Assembly: GCF_002368095.1 (NCBI RefSeq)
Contig: NZ_AP018227.1
Location: forward strand, 3,822,047-3,886,046
Origin: Calothrix parasitica NIES-267
GTDB lineage: Bacteria; Cyanobacteriota; Cyanobacteriia; Cyanobacteriales; Nostocaceae
Direction: 5' to 3'
Length of the DNA: 64,000 nucleotides
The position numbers and the translations under genes are program-made. Positions 39,918 through 47,439 of the stretch are shown here, one piece after another. Positions within the stretch are counted from its first letter, which is position 1; each line of letters begins with the position of its first letter. The notes under the pieces are model-generated. The model had not been told where the DNA came from. It did not search any database and worked only from the letters and a program-made list of their open reading frames with translations.

Positions 39918-40871
39918 TCACTGCTCGCTGTTAACTGTTAACTGTTCCAACAGTTGCGCTTTTTCGGTTTCAAGTTGCTCGATTGTTTGCTGCAATGTTT
40001 GAATTACACTGTACATTTCGATAGGGTCAAAGATTTTCAGCAAGCTGGTTAAAGTCACAATTCCCAGTCCCTTTCCCCAATTCCAAGAAACTACTAATCT
40101 CCGCACGTGTCGTTGCTGCATCTCTTGATGAGCAGTCCATAATGAATCTTCTGGACTCAGCAGAAATAACGGTGAACTCATAACTGTCTGGGCTTGAATT
40201 TCTGCTAAGTTCATCTGTAGTGCTTGAAACTGGACGATATCTCGTTCGGTAATAATACCAACTGGATTCGCACTTATAGATTGCCAATCTTCTTCACTGT
40301 CGTCTAAGGTAATTACTACACAACTAACTTTTCGCTCTGCCATCAATTGAGCTATTTCCAGCACCGAAGCAGTTGTAGGAGCGCTAATGACATTATTTGT
40401 CATCACATCAGCGACTCTTCGCATTTTGAGAAAATTATCGGGACGCAATACTTTACGAATACTTTCGGGGGAGACTATACCAATAATTTGACTGTTGTCG
40501 TCAAGTATTGGTAAATGACGAATTCGGTAACGTCGAAATAGAAATAAAACCGCAAAAATATCGTTAAAGGCAGATTTGTCTAAAGTAATTACAGGTTGAA
40601 TCATTACTTCAGCAACTTTTAGCTGCTCAAAATTAACATCTTTAGCAGTCAATCTAACAATATCTCGTTCGGTAAAAATTCCTAGTAGCTCCTTACCCTC
40701 CATCACTAAAACACAACTGCAACTACTTGGAGAATTTTTCTGAGAATCTGACTCTATATGAACCTGGTGTTGATTCATCAAAAGAATAATCTCCAACAGC
40801 GGTGTTTGAGGGGAAACCACTATTGGCTTGCGTTCAATCGCTGAATCGATTAATGGAGCATCTAAATTCAT
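39918..40871 (-). CDS. Four-CBS-domain protein
   Basis: A 317-residue soluble protein made of two CBS pairs (about 1-135 and 140-285). The first has IVVSPQTPLLEIILLMNQHQVH and LLGIFTERDIVRL with VAEVMIQPVITLDKSAFNDIFAVL; the second has VADVMTNNVISAPTTASVLEIAQLMAERKVSCVVI and GIITERDIVQFQALQ. CBS pairs bind adenosine ligands, so it is likely an energy-state sensor, but there is no catalytic or output domain. The C-terminus is a predicted coiled coil (VIQTLQQTIEQLETEKAQLLEQ) and its final LTVNSEQ is encoded by a repeat (TTAACTGTTAACTG). Two direct repeats lie upstream (40917 and 40987). Confidence 0.85.
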   Translation of the reverse strand: MNLDAPLIDSAIERKPIVVSPQTPLLEIILLMNQHQVHIESDSQKNSPSSCSCVLVMEGKELLGIFTERDIVRLTAKDVNFEQLKVAEVMIQPVITLDKSAFNDIFAVLFLFRRYRIRHLPILDDNSQIIGIVSPESIRKVLRPDNFLKMRRVADVMTNNVISAPTTASVLEIAQLMAERKVSCVVITLDDSEEDWQSISANPVGIITERDIVQFQALQMNLAEIQAQTVMSSPLFLLSPEDSLWTAHQEMQQRHVRRLVVSWNWGKGLGIVTLTSLLKIFDPIEMYSVIQTLQQTIEQLETEKAQLLEQLTVNSEQ

Positions 40872-40916
40872 GATTCACCAGGACTAAGTGTTTATTTTGC
40901 TCCGAGATTTAAACAG

Positions 40917-41002
40917 CATGAGGGATGTAACACAAAAAACTTTACAATCCTTTATTTATATAGACATTAATCTCATGAAGGTTTATCATGAGGGATGTAA
41001 CA
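40917..41002. repeat. Pair of 16-bp direct repeats upstream of the four-CBS gene
   Basis: CATGAGGGATGTAACA occurs at 40917-40932 and again at 40987-41002, starts 70 bp apart, each followed by an A-rich run. They lie 46-131 bp upstream of the start of the minus-strand gene. They could be operator half-sites, or a small duplication. Confidence 0.5.
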
Positions 41003-41105
41003 AAAAAAGAGCGTAAACCTTTGCATATCAAGCTTGTTAATCATGAAAGGTTATATAGGTTGAGCATCTAATACTTAACTAATATTTCCCTTCTTCAACA
41101 GGTTA

Positions 41106-41444
41106 TCAGCTTTTGATGCCGGATATTCTGGGAGTTTTTCCATAAAGACGGTCGAGGACTCGCTTAATAGAAATGCGTTTCCATTCACTACCGCGCTTAG
41201 TAGCGTAGCCATGGTGGTTTAACCAATCAGCTATCTGTTGCAAAGATTTACCAGACTTATGGTGACGACGAATTAATTCAATGATTTCTTGTTCTTTTTC
41301 GTTATTAATCAACTCACCATTTACAGACTCTTGACCAAAAGCTGGCGAACCATAACCTGCATAGCCACCATTTTGAGCTTTAATCTGTCTACCTTGTTCT
41401 AATCTTTCTCGAATTTGGTTTGATGGCATTTTTTCAGCAGTCAT
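41106..41444 (-). CDS. Lone recombinase-domain protein (serine recombinase type)
   Basis: A 112-residue protein resembling only the middle recombinase domain of large serine recombinases: GSPAFGQESVNGELINNEKEQEIIELIRRHHKSGKSLQQIADWLNHHGYATKRGSEWKRISIKRVL. No resolvase catalytic domain (no catalytic serine region) and no zinc-ribbon part is present. Such short proteins occur in cyanobacteria and may be DNA-binding proteins rather than recombinases. The start at 41444 gives MTAEKMPSNQIRERLEQGRQ; a second Met is at residue 6. It is transcribed away from trxA. Confidence 0.65.
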   Translation of the reverse strand: MTAEKMPSNQIRERLEQGRQIKAQNGGYAGYGSPAFGQESVNGELINNEKEQEIIELIRRHHKSGKSLQQIADWLNHHGYATKRGSEWKRISIKRVLDRLYGKTPRISGIKS

Positions 41445-41556
41445 TGTTTTAGTAATAAAGAAGCGTTTGCTAATTTTTTTTCTATTTTAGCCGTGACCCG
41501 ACTGTTTATTGTCAAACAATTTCGAGATTAGTTTCAACTACGAATTACCAAAAATT

Positions 41557-41877
41557 ATGACTACAGTAGCTAAAGTTCCAGAAGCCGAATTTGAGACACT
41601 TTTAGAATCAGAAAATTTCCTTGTGGTTGATTTTACAGCTACTTGGTGCGGTCCTTGTCGTGTAGTTGCACCTTTAATGGAACAGCTTAGTACGGAGTTT
41701 TCGGAAAGTATTAAGGTAATCAAAATCGACGTAGATAAAGATAAGCCATTAGCAAAAAAATACGAAGTTAAAACTATTCCGGCTGTATTGTATTTCAAGA
41801 ACGGCGAATTAGTAGAAACTATCAAAGGTGTTTCGCCATACGAAGAATTTGCCAATGCAGTAAAAGCGAATATTTGA
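41557..41877 (+). CDS. trxA: Thioredoxin
   Basis: A 106-residue thioredoxin with the WCGPC redox motif in FTATWCGPCRVVAPLMEQL and the conserved cis-proline region KTIPAVLYFKNGE. It reduces disulfides in target proteins using electrons from ferredoxin or NADPH via thioredoxin reductase. The ATG at 41557 gives the standard MTTVAKVPEAEF; an earlier ATG at 41509 would add 16 residues that no thioredoxin has. It heads a plus-strand series: zinc-ribbon protein, two CBS-CP12 proteins and then pyrB. CP12 is a classical thioredoxin target in the Calvin cycle, so the neighbourhood is suggestive. Confidence 0.95.
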   Translation: MTTVAKVPEAEFETLLESENFLVVDFTATWCGPCRVVAPLMEQLSTEFSESIKVIKIDVDKDKPLAKKYEVKTIPAVLYFKNGELVETIKGVSPYEEFANAVKANI

Positions 41878-42006
41878 TATTTTGAGCTTCAGTCCAAGCA
41901 GGTAATTTGTCAAGTTATGAGTAGGGACAAATAATTTTGAAACAACTCATAACTTCTTTCTTGATTCGCAGTCTTTATAAAAAAATCTGATTTAGGAATA
42001 TTTTTA

Positions 42007-42237
42007 ATGCAAGAAAAACAAATGGTTAGATGTCCAAATTGTGGAAAATTAGCCAGAAGAGAGCGCTTCAATAAGTTGTTATCAGATTATCTGAATAGCT
42101 CCGAAAAAGCTGTAATTAAAACAGAGTGCAAGTCTTGCGATTATTTGATGATTATGGGTAGCTATGACGGGAAAGTGTTGGAGGCTTATGCCCCCGGTAT
42201 TTCCTTTAAAATTATGCTTGAAGCATCAGCTACTTAA
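42007..42237 (+). CDS. Small zinc-ribbon protein
   Basis: A 76-residue protein with two CxxC knuckles, C9-x2-C12 (CPNCGK) and C41-x2-C44 (CKSCDY), a zinc ribbon. The rest is LARRERFNKLLSDYLNSSEKAVIKTE and YAPGISFKIMLEASAT, with no recognised domain. A start at the second Met (residue 6) is possible. It lies 129 nt after trxA and 67 nt before the first CBS-CP12 gene on the same strand, so it may be part of the same unit. Function unknown; two cysteine pairs next to a thioredoxin gene could be redox-active or zinc-binding. Confidence 0.7.
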   Translation: MQEKQMVRCPNCGKLARRERFNKLLSDYLNSSEKAVIKTECKSCDYLMIMGSYDGKVLEAYAPGISFKIMLEASAT

Positions 42238-42304
42238 CGTCAATTTTTAGAAAAAATGAATTTTATTTCATTAAAAAAAATAAATCAATTAGGAAAAAAT
42301 TATC

Positions 42305-42757
42305 ATGATGAAAGCAGAAGAAATAATGACCAAAGATGTTGTTACCGTTAGCGGTTCGGCAACTGTTGCAGAAGCTGTTAAGTTGATGAAAGACAAAGGT
42401 TTGCGGGCTTTGGTAGTAGAGCGCCGTAGTGATAGTGACCCCTATGGAATGGTAACTGAAACAGATGTAATTTATAAGGTAGCGGCTCACGGGAAAGACC
42501 CTAAAGAAATGCGAGTTTACGAAATCATGAATAAACCCTGTATTGTTGTAAATCCCGAACTTGGGGTGGAATATGTAGCGCGATTATTCTCTAATGCTCG
42601 CATTCGCAGAGCGCCGGTAATTAAAGGAAGTTTATTAGGCGTAATTTCTATTAGCGATATTCTGACGAAAAGTGATTTTGTTGAGAAGCCAAAAAGTAAT
42701 TTTGAACTCTACTGTGAAGAGTTCCCAGATGCATTAGAAGCAAGAATGTATGATTAA
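42305..42757 (+). CDS. CBS-pair protein with CP12 C-terminal-like tail
   Basis: A 150-residue protein. Residues 1-128 are one CBS pair (IMTKDVVTVSGSATVAEAVKLM ... ISISDILTKSDFVEK). The tail, residues 131-150, reads NFELYCEEFPDALEARMYD, which matches the C-terminus of CP12 (family form: Leu-Glu-x-Tyr-Cys, acidic/Pro stretch, Glu-Cys-Arg-x-Tyr-Asp), the part that contacts GAPDH. The first cysteine is present (C137), but the second is Ala (A146), so the C-terminal disulfide cannot form. CBS-CP12 fusions are a known cyanobacterial group linking adenylate sensing with Calvin-cycle control. The adjacent paralogue has the other half of CP12. Confidence 0.82.
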   Translation: MMKAEEIMTKDVVTVSGSATVAEAVKLMKDKGLRALVVERRSDSDPYGMVTETDVIYKVAAHGKDPKEMRVYEIMNKPCIVVNPELGVEYVARLFSNARIRRAPVIKGSLLGVISISDILTKSDFVEKPKSNFELYCEEFPDALEARMYD

Positions 42758-42758
42758 T

Positions 42759-42786
42759 CAGTTAACAGTTAACAGTTAACAGTGAA
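42759..42786. repeat. Heptamer repeat (CAGTTAA)
   Basis: Three CAGTTAA units and one CAGTGAA between the two CBS-CP12 genes, followed by CTAATAA units to about 42809. The ribosome site AGAGGAG of the second gene follows at about 42810. Confidence 0.85.
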
Positions 42787-42824
42787 CGACTAATAACTAA
42801 TAACTAACAGAGGAGATATTTATC

Positions 42825-43370
42825 ATGATGCAAGCTAAAGATATTATGACTAAAGAGGTCGTAACCGTTAGCGGTTCGGCGACTGTTGCGGAAGCTGTTA
42901 AATTAATGAAAGAAAAAGGTTTACGTGCTTTGATTGTTGAGCGTCGCCATGATAATGACCCTTATGGAATGGTAACAGAAACAGATATTGTTTATAAGGT
43001 AGCGGCTCACGGAAAAGACCCTAAAGAAATGCGGGTTTACGAGATAATGACTAAACCTTGCATCGTAGTTAATCCAGAATTAGGGGTGGAATATGTAGCG
43101 CGATTATTTGCTAATACTCGCATCAGAAGAGCACCTGTAATTGAAGGTAAATTGCTGGGTGTTGTTTCGATTAGCGATATTATGACAAAAAGTGACTTTG
43201 TAGAAAAGCCTACAAGAATTTATATTGAAGATGAAATCGAAGTAGCAAGAATAGATGCGCGAGCTATTTGCGAACGAGAAGGAGCTACATCGAAAAAATG
43301 TGCTGCTGCTTGGGATGTTGTAGAAGAATTGCAGGCTTTAGCTGCTGATAAAAGGTCTACAAAAGTTTAA
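42825..43370 (+). CDS. CBS-pair protein with CP12 N-terminal-like tail
   Basis: A 181-residue protein. Residues 1-128 are a CBS pair about 80% identical to the previous gene. Residues 131-181 match the N-terminal half of CP12: IEVARIDARAICEREGATSKK, with C149 and C159 spaced as the CP12 N-terminal pair, then CAAAWDVVEELQALAADKR, where AAAWDxVEELQA is the core CP12 signature. The C-terminal CP12 part (YC...CRxYD) is absent. In full-length CP12 this half is associated with PRK binding. AMP/ATP binding in the CBS pair and thiol oxidation could both control it. It is 67 nt downstream of its paralogue; pyrB follows at 43562. Confidence 0.85.
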   Translation: MMQAKDIMTKEVVTVSGSATVAEAVKLMKEKGLRALIVERRHDNDPYGMVTETDIVYKVAAHGKDPKEMRVYEIMTKPCIVVNPELGVEYVARLFANTRIRRAPVIEGKLLGVVSISDIMTKSDFVEKPTRIYIEDEIEVARIDARAICEREGATSKKCAAAWDVVEELQALAADKRSTKV

Positions 43371-43561
43371 ATAATCAAGTTTTAAGTATATAAGCCCAGT
43401 CCTAAATATTATCAAACTAGGCACAAAGATTTATTTTGCCTCACAATTTTAAATAATTGAGACTTCCACTTGATGGTATGATTTCCTCTGCACACTTAAA
43501 CTAAGTAACTGTAGAGACACATCGCTCGTGCAATAAGGATGCACTTAGTCGATAAAAATCT

Positions 43562-44554
43562 ATGCCTACTACAACCTGGACTCGTCATCACGTTCTTTCC
43601 CTGGCTGATTTCAACGCTACTGAATACAATGCAGTGTTGCAGACTGCTGCTAGTTTTCAGGAAGTTTTAACGCGAAGAATGAAAAAAGTGCCTACCTTGC
43701 AGGGACAAGTGGTGGCGAATTTGTTTTTTGAACCATCAACTCGGACTCGCAGTAGTTTTGAACTCGCTGCTAAACGTTTGAGTGCAGACACGTTGAACTT
43801 CTCCGCAGCAAGTTCTTCGATGACGAAAGGAGAGACTATTCTCGATACAGCTAAGACTTATTTAGCGATGGGTACCGACATCATGGTGGTACGTCATCGA
43901 GAAGCAGGAGTACCAAACGCGATCGCAAGAGAAATGGAACGTTTGGGTGTAAAAGTCAGCGTGCTAAATGCTGGTGACGGACAGCACGAGCATCCTTCTC
44001 AAGGGCTATTAGATTTGTTTACAATTTGTAGCTTACTTGACCAAGAGAAGCCCCGACTAGAACTTTTGCAAGGAAAAAAAATAGCCATCGTCGGAGATAT
44101 TCTGCATTCTCGGGTTGCGAGGTCGAATATTTGGAGTCTGACCGCTGCTAAAGATGTAGAGCTACATTTAGCAGCACCACCGACGCTTTTACCAAAATTA
44201 TTTGCAGATTACGGTAAAGATAGACCTGGTAAATTATTTGTACATTGGGAATTAGAACCAGCTTTGCAAAATGCCGATTTTGTAATGACATTAAGATTGC
44301 AGAAAGAGCGGATGACAGCGCATTTATTACCTTCTTTGCGGGAATATCATCAGCTATTTGGAATTACGCGGGATAAATTAAAAAACTGCAATGATAACGT
44401 CAAAGTATTGCATCCGGGACCGGTGAATAGAGGTGTTGAAATTAGTTCGGATTTGATGGATGACCCGGAATTTAGTTTAATACAGAATCAAGTGACGAGT
44501 GGGGTCGCGGTGAGGATGGCTTTGCTGTACTTGATTGGTAGTGGAAAGAGTTAG
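43562..44554 (+). CDS. pyrB: Aspartate carbamoyltransferase catalytic subunit
   Basis: Forms N-carbamoyl-aspartate from carbamoyl phosphate and aspartate in pyrimidine synthesis. It has 330 residues. [22 protein letters not shown] is the carbamoyl-phosphate site, [12 protein letters not shown] and [18 protein letters not shown] are further active-site motifs. RLQKERM corresponds to the aspartate-binding loop. No regulatory PyrI subunit is adjacent. The ATG at 43562 gives [22 protein letters not shown]. It lies about 190 nt after the CBS-CP12 gene and probably has its own promoter. Confidence 0.95.
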   Translation: MPTTTWTRHHVLSLADFNATEYNAVLQTAASFQEVLTRRMKKVPTLQGQVVANLFFEPSTRTRSSFELAAKRLSADTLNFSAASSSMTKGETILDTAKTYLAMGTDIMVVRHREAGVPNAIAREMERLGVKVSVLNAGDGQHEHPSQGLLDLFTICSLLDQEKPRLELLQGKKIAIVGDILHSRVARSNIWSLTAAKDVELHLAAPPTLLPKLFADYGKDRPGKLFVHWELEPALQNADFVMTLRLQKERMTAHLLPSLREYHQLFGITRDKLKNCNDNVKVLHPGPVNRGVEISSDLMDDPEFSLIQNQVTSGVAVRMALLYLIGSGKS

Positions 44555-44581
44555 GAATTTTGGATTGGTAATTGGTAATTT

Positions 44582-44654
44582 GTAGGTTGGGTTAGACGCA
44601 TGAACAAGCATAATTAATAATCGCGAAAAATTATAATTGCGTCGTAACCCAACA
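44582..44654. repeat. Palindromic repeat, third member of the GTAGGTTGGG family
   Basis: GTAGGTTGGGTTAGACGCA at the left and TGCGTCGTAACCCAACA at the right form a hairpin. The two ends match the ends of the hairpin in 33302-33428, while the loop differs. It lies just after pyrB. Confidence 0.8.
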
Positions 44655-44814
44655 TTAATTTATCGATTTTTAAAATATTTTTGCTTTAATTAATAATATT
44701 TCTATGCAATTTATTTTTACTAACCAAAAATTAACCAATAATATTTCCTCTAACCAGAATAAATAAGTGATACCACTGCATTTAAAAAACTGGAGTTAGT
44801 AGCACAAATAATCC

Positions 44815-44832
44815 GGGAATCATAAATCCAGA
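44815..44832 (+). promoter_or_regulatory. Conserved array leader motif, before gene 1
   Basis: GGGAATCATAAATCCAGA; 21 nt before the ATG. This copy differs from the others at the last base, where T follows instead of A, and at the base before GGG. Confidence 0.65.
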
Positions 44833-44853
44833 TAATCACAGTATGTGTAGGAT

Positions 44854-47358
44854 ATGAAAAAGATTGCATTTCTGTCTGGATTAATAACTGGTTTGCTTAC
44901 TTCCGGAATATTACCAGCTTCTTCTCAGGTAATTTCTGATGGAACTACAAACACCTTTGTCAATTCTAATCTAAATAATCATCTAATTATTAACGGGATT
45001 GCTAAAGATAGTAATTTATTTCACAGCTTCCGTGAATTTTCTATTCCCAATGGTGGTTCGGCAACTTTTGACTTAAGTAATACAAATAATATTAAAACTA
45101 TATTTAGTCGAGTTACAGGTGGAAAAGTTTCTAATATTAATGGCTTAATTCAAACGTTAAATAATACTAATCCCGTAAGTTTATTTTTTATGAACCCTGC
45201 GGGAATTGTTTTCGGTGAAAATGCCCGGTTAAATATTGGTGGGTCTTTTTATGGAACTACTGCCGAAAGTATACTTTTCCAAGATGGTTTTGAATTTAGT
45301 GCTAATGATATTTCTCAACAGCCATTATTAACAGTTAGTGTTCCTATTGGTTTGCAAATGGGGACAAATCCGGGAGCAATTGAAGTTGATGGCAGCGGAC
45401 ACAATTTGATTGCTCAGGATATTGATATTGCACCTTTAATTAATCCCGAAAATCTCATACCGCAAAAGCAACTCCCACTATATTTTAGACCTGGATTACA
45501 AGTACAACCAGGAAAATCTTTGTTTTTAGTTGCTGGAGATATTGATATTGATGGTGGTGTTTTAAATGCACAAATGGGTAGAGTTGAATTAAGCAGTGTT
45601 AGAGAAGGGAAAGTTAATTTTGATATTAAATCAAATCAGGAAAATGAAAATTTTTCATTGAGCATTCCTCAAAATTCAAAGTTAGGAAATATTCAACTAT
45701 TACAAAAATCTTTGTTAGATGCGGGTGCTGGCTCAATTGCAGTGAATGGTAGTTCTGTTAACATTAAAAATGGTTCGGTGTTATTTTTACAAAATCGAGG
45801 ATTGCGTCCAGCAGGTGATATTGATATCAATGCAACTGAATCTTTAGAAATAAACGAAATATCTGCTGACGGAAAAATTCGCGGTGCTATTATCAATGAA
45901 ACTTTGGCAGGAATTGGTGGAAATATTAATATAGTTACACCACGCTTAATGATTCAAAATGGAGGTGGTATTGGTAGTAAAACTTTTAGCCCCGCACCTG
46001 GTGGTAATATATTTTTGGATGTATCCGAATCAATTGAAGTAATCGGATATTCTCAAGTTAACCCATTAGTTTACAGTGCAATTGCATCAGTTTCCTTTGG
46101 AGATGGAAAAGCTGGAAATATGACAGCTTTCACTAAAAACTTTTCCGTACTTGATAGCGCAACAATTTCCGGTGCAAGTTTTGGAAATGGTAATGGTGGA
46201 AATATAAATATCAATACTCAGACTTTGGAAGTTAAAGGTTCGGGTTTGGGTTTATTAGTAGATAGCGGTATTGCGACAACTGCTTTTGGTAAAGGTAATG
46301 CTGGTAATATTAATATTAATACCAAAAATATGATTATGGATGGAGGTGCTTTTGTAACTACCGCTAGTCATAATTCAGGTAATGGTGGAAGTCTAACTGT
46401 AAATGCAACTGAATCTGTAAAAATAGCTGGTAAAGATGCAGATGGAAGGTTTACTAGACTGCATTCAAATGTTAGACCCAATTTTATTTATCAACAAGTT
46501 ATTGATTTACCTGATGTTCCTACTGGTGATGCTGGAAATCTTACTATTAATACCCCATTGCTTTCAGTCAGTGATGAAGCATTTGTGAGTGTAGATAATT
46601 TAGGAAGTGGAGATGCTGGAACTCTAAAAGTAAATGCAGATTTTATTAAATTATATAATTTAGGTAAGCTTTCAGCGACTACAGTTTTTGGTGAAGGTGG
46701 AGATATTTCTTTACAGTCGCAAAGCCTACAAATGCGGGATGAAAGTATTATTAGTACGTCCGCAGGTGGTAAGGGTAATGGTGGTAATATTTCTATTAAT
46801 ACCGATACTTTAGTAGCTCTACAAAATAGCGATATTACTACGAATGCACAGAATAGTTTTGGTGGAAAAGTAACTATAAATGCTGAAGGGATTTTTGGTA
46901 TTCAATTTCGAGAGCAGCAAACTATAGCAAGTGACATAACTGCAACTTCTGAATTAGGAGCGGAATTTAACGGTGTAGTTGAATTAAATACTCCTGGAGT
47001 TGACCCAAGTTTGGGAATCAGCGAATTACCAGAAAATCTTACAGACTCTAGCAATCAAATCGCTGCTGGATGTTCTAGTCAATCCGGAAATAGTTTTGTT
47101 TCTACCGGAAAAGGTGGAATACCGCAAAATCCTCAAGAGCAGCTTAATCTAAGTCTTAGCTGGTCTGATATTCGCGATTTATCAGCATTTCACCAGAAAA
47201 ATCAGAACATTGAAGCGATACAAATATCAAATCAACCTGAAATTGTCGAAGCAACTGGTTTTATCCGTAATTCCAAAGGAGAAATTGAACTTGTTGCTCT
47301 TGGAAATACTCCTGTGATAAATAAACAAGTTGCTAATTGTAGTGGAATAAATACGTAA
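44854..47358 (+). CDS. Exoprotein array gene 1: TPS/haemagglutinin N-domain protein
   Basis: An 834-residue secreted protein. A signal peptide (about 1-25, LTSGILPASSQ) is followed by the TPS/haemagglutination activity domain (about 25-165), with NHLIINGIAKDSNLFHSFREFSIP and NPAGIVFGENARLNIGGSFYG. The body (about 170-690) is a beta-helix rich in GNGGNININT- and GNAGNININT-like repeats. The C-terminal region (about 690-834) is shared along the array; it contains C740 in AAGCSS and C829 in VANCSGINT, the only cysteines. By family it would be exported by a TpsB transporter; none is in the window. Its middle is most like gene 5. Confidence 0.85.
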   Translation: MKKIAFLSGLITGLLTSGILPASSQVISDGTTNTFVNSNLNNHLIINGIAKDSNLFHSFREFSIPNGGSATFDLSNTNNIKTIFSRVTGGKVSNINGLIQTLNNTNPVSLFFMNPAGIVFGENARLNIGGSFYGTTAESILFQDGFEFSANDISQQPLLTVSVPIGLQMGTNPGAIEVDGSGHNLIAQDIDIAPLINPENLIPQKQLPLYFRPGLQVQPGKSLFLVAGDIDIDGGVLNAQMGRVELSSVREGKVNFDIKSNQENENFSLSIPQNSKLGNIQLLQKSLLDAGAGSIAVNGSSVNIKNGSVLFLQNRGLRPAGDIDINATESLEINEISADGKIRGAIINETLAGIGGNINIVTPRLMIQNGGGIGSKTFSPAPGGNIFLDVSESIEVIGYSQVNPLVYSAIASVSFGDGKAGNMTAFTKNFSVLDSATISGASFGNGNGGNININTQTLEVKGSGLGLLVDSGIATTAFGKGNAGNININTKNMIMDGGAFVTTASHNSGNGGSLTVNATESVKIAGKDADGRFTRLHSNVRPNFIYQQVIDLPDVPTGDAGNLTINTPLLSVSDEAFVSVDNLGSGDAGTLKVNADFIKLYNLGKLSATTVFGEGGDISLQSQSLQMRDESIISTSAGGKGNGGNISINTDTLVALQNSDITTNAQNSFGGKVTINAEGIFGIQFREQQTIASDITATSELGAEFNGVVELNTPGVDPSLGISELPENLTDSSNQIAAGCSSQSGNSFVSTGKGGIPQNPQEQLNLSLSWSDIRDLSAFHQKNQNIEAIQISNQPEIVEATGFIRNSKGEIELVALGNTPVINKQVANCSGINT

Positions 47359-47401
47359 TCATACTCTATTTAAATGATTTTGTTAGTAGCATCAGAAATT
47401 A

Positions 47402-47420
47402 GGGAATCATAAATCCAGAA
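47402..47420 (+). promoter_or_regulatory. Conserved array leader motif, before gene 2
   Basis: GGGAATCATAAATCCAGAA; 19 nt before the ATG at 47440. GTTAGTAG lies further upstream, as before genes 1 and 3-5. Confidence 0.7.
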
Positions 47421-47439
47421 TATAAAAATATTTTCACAA

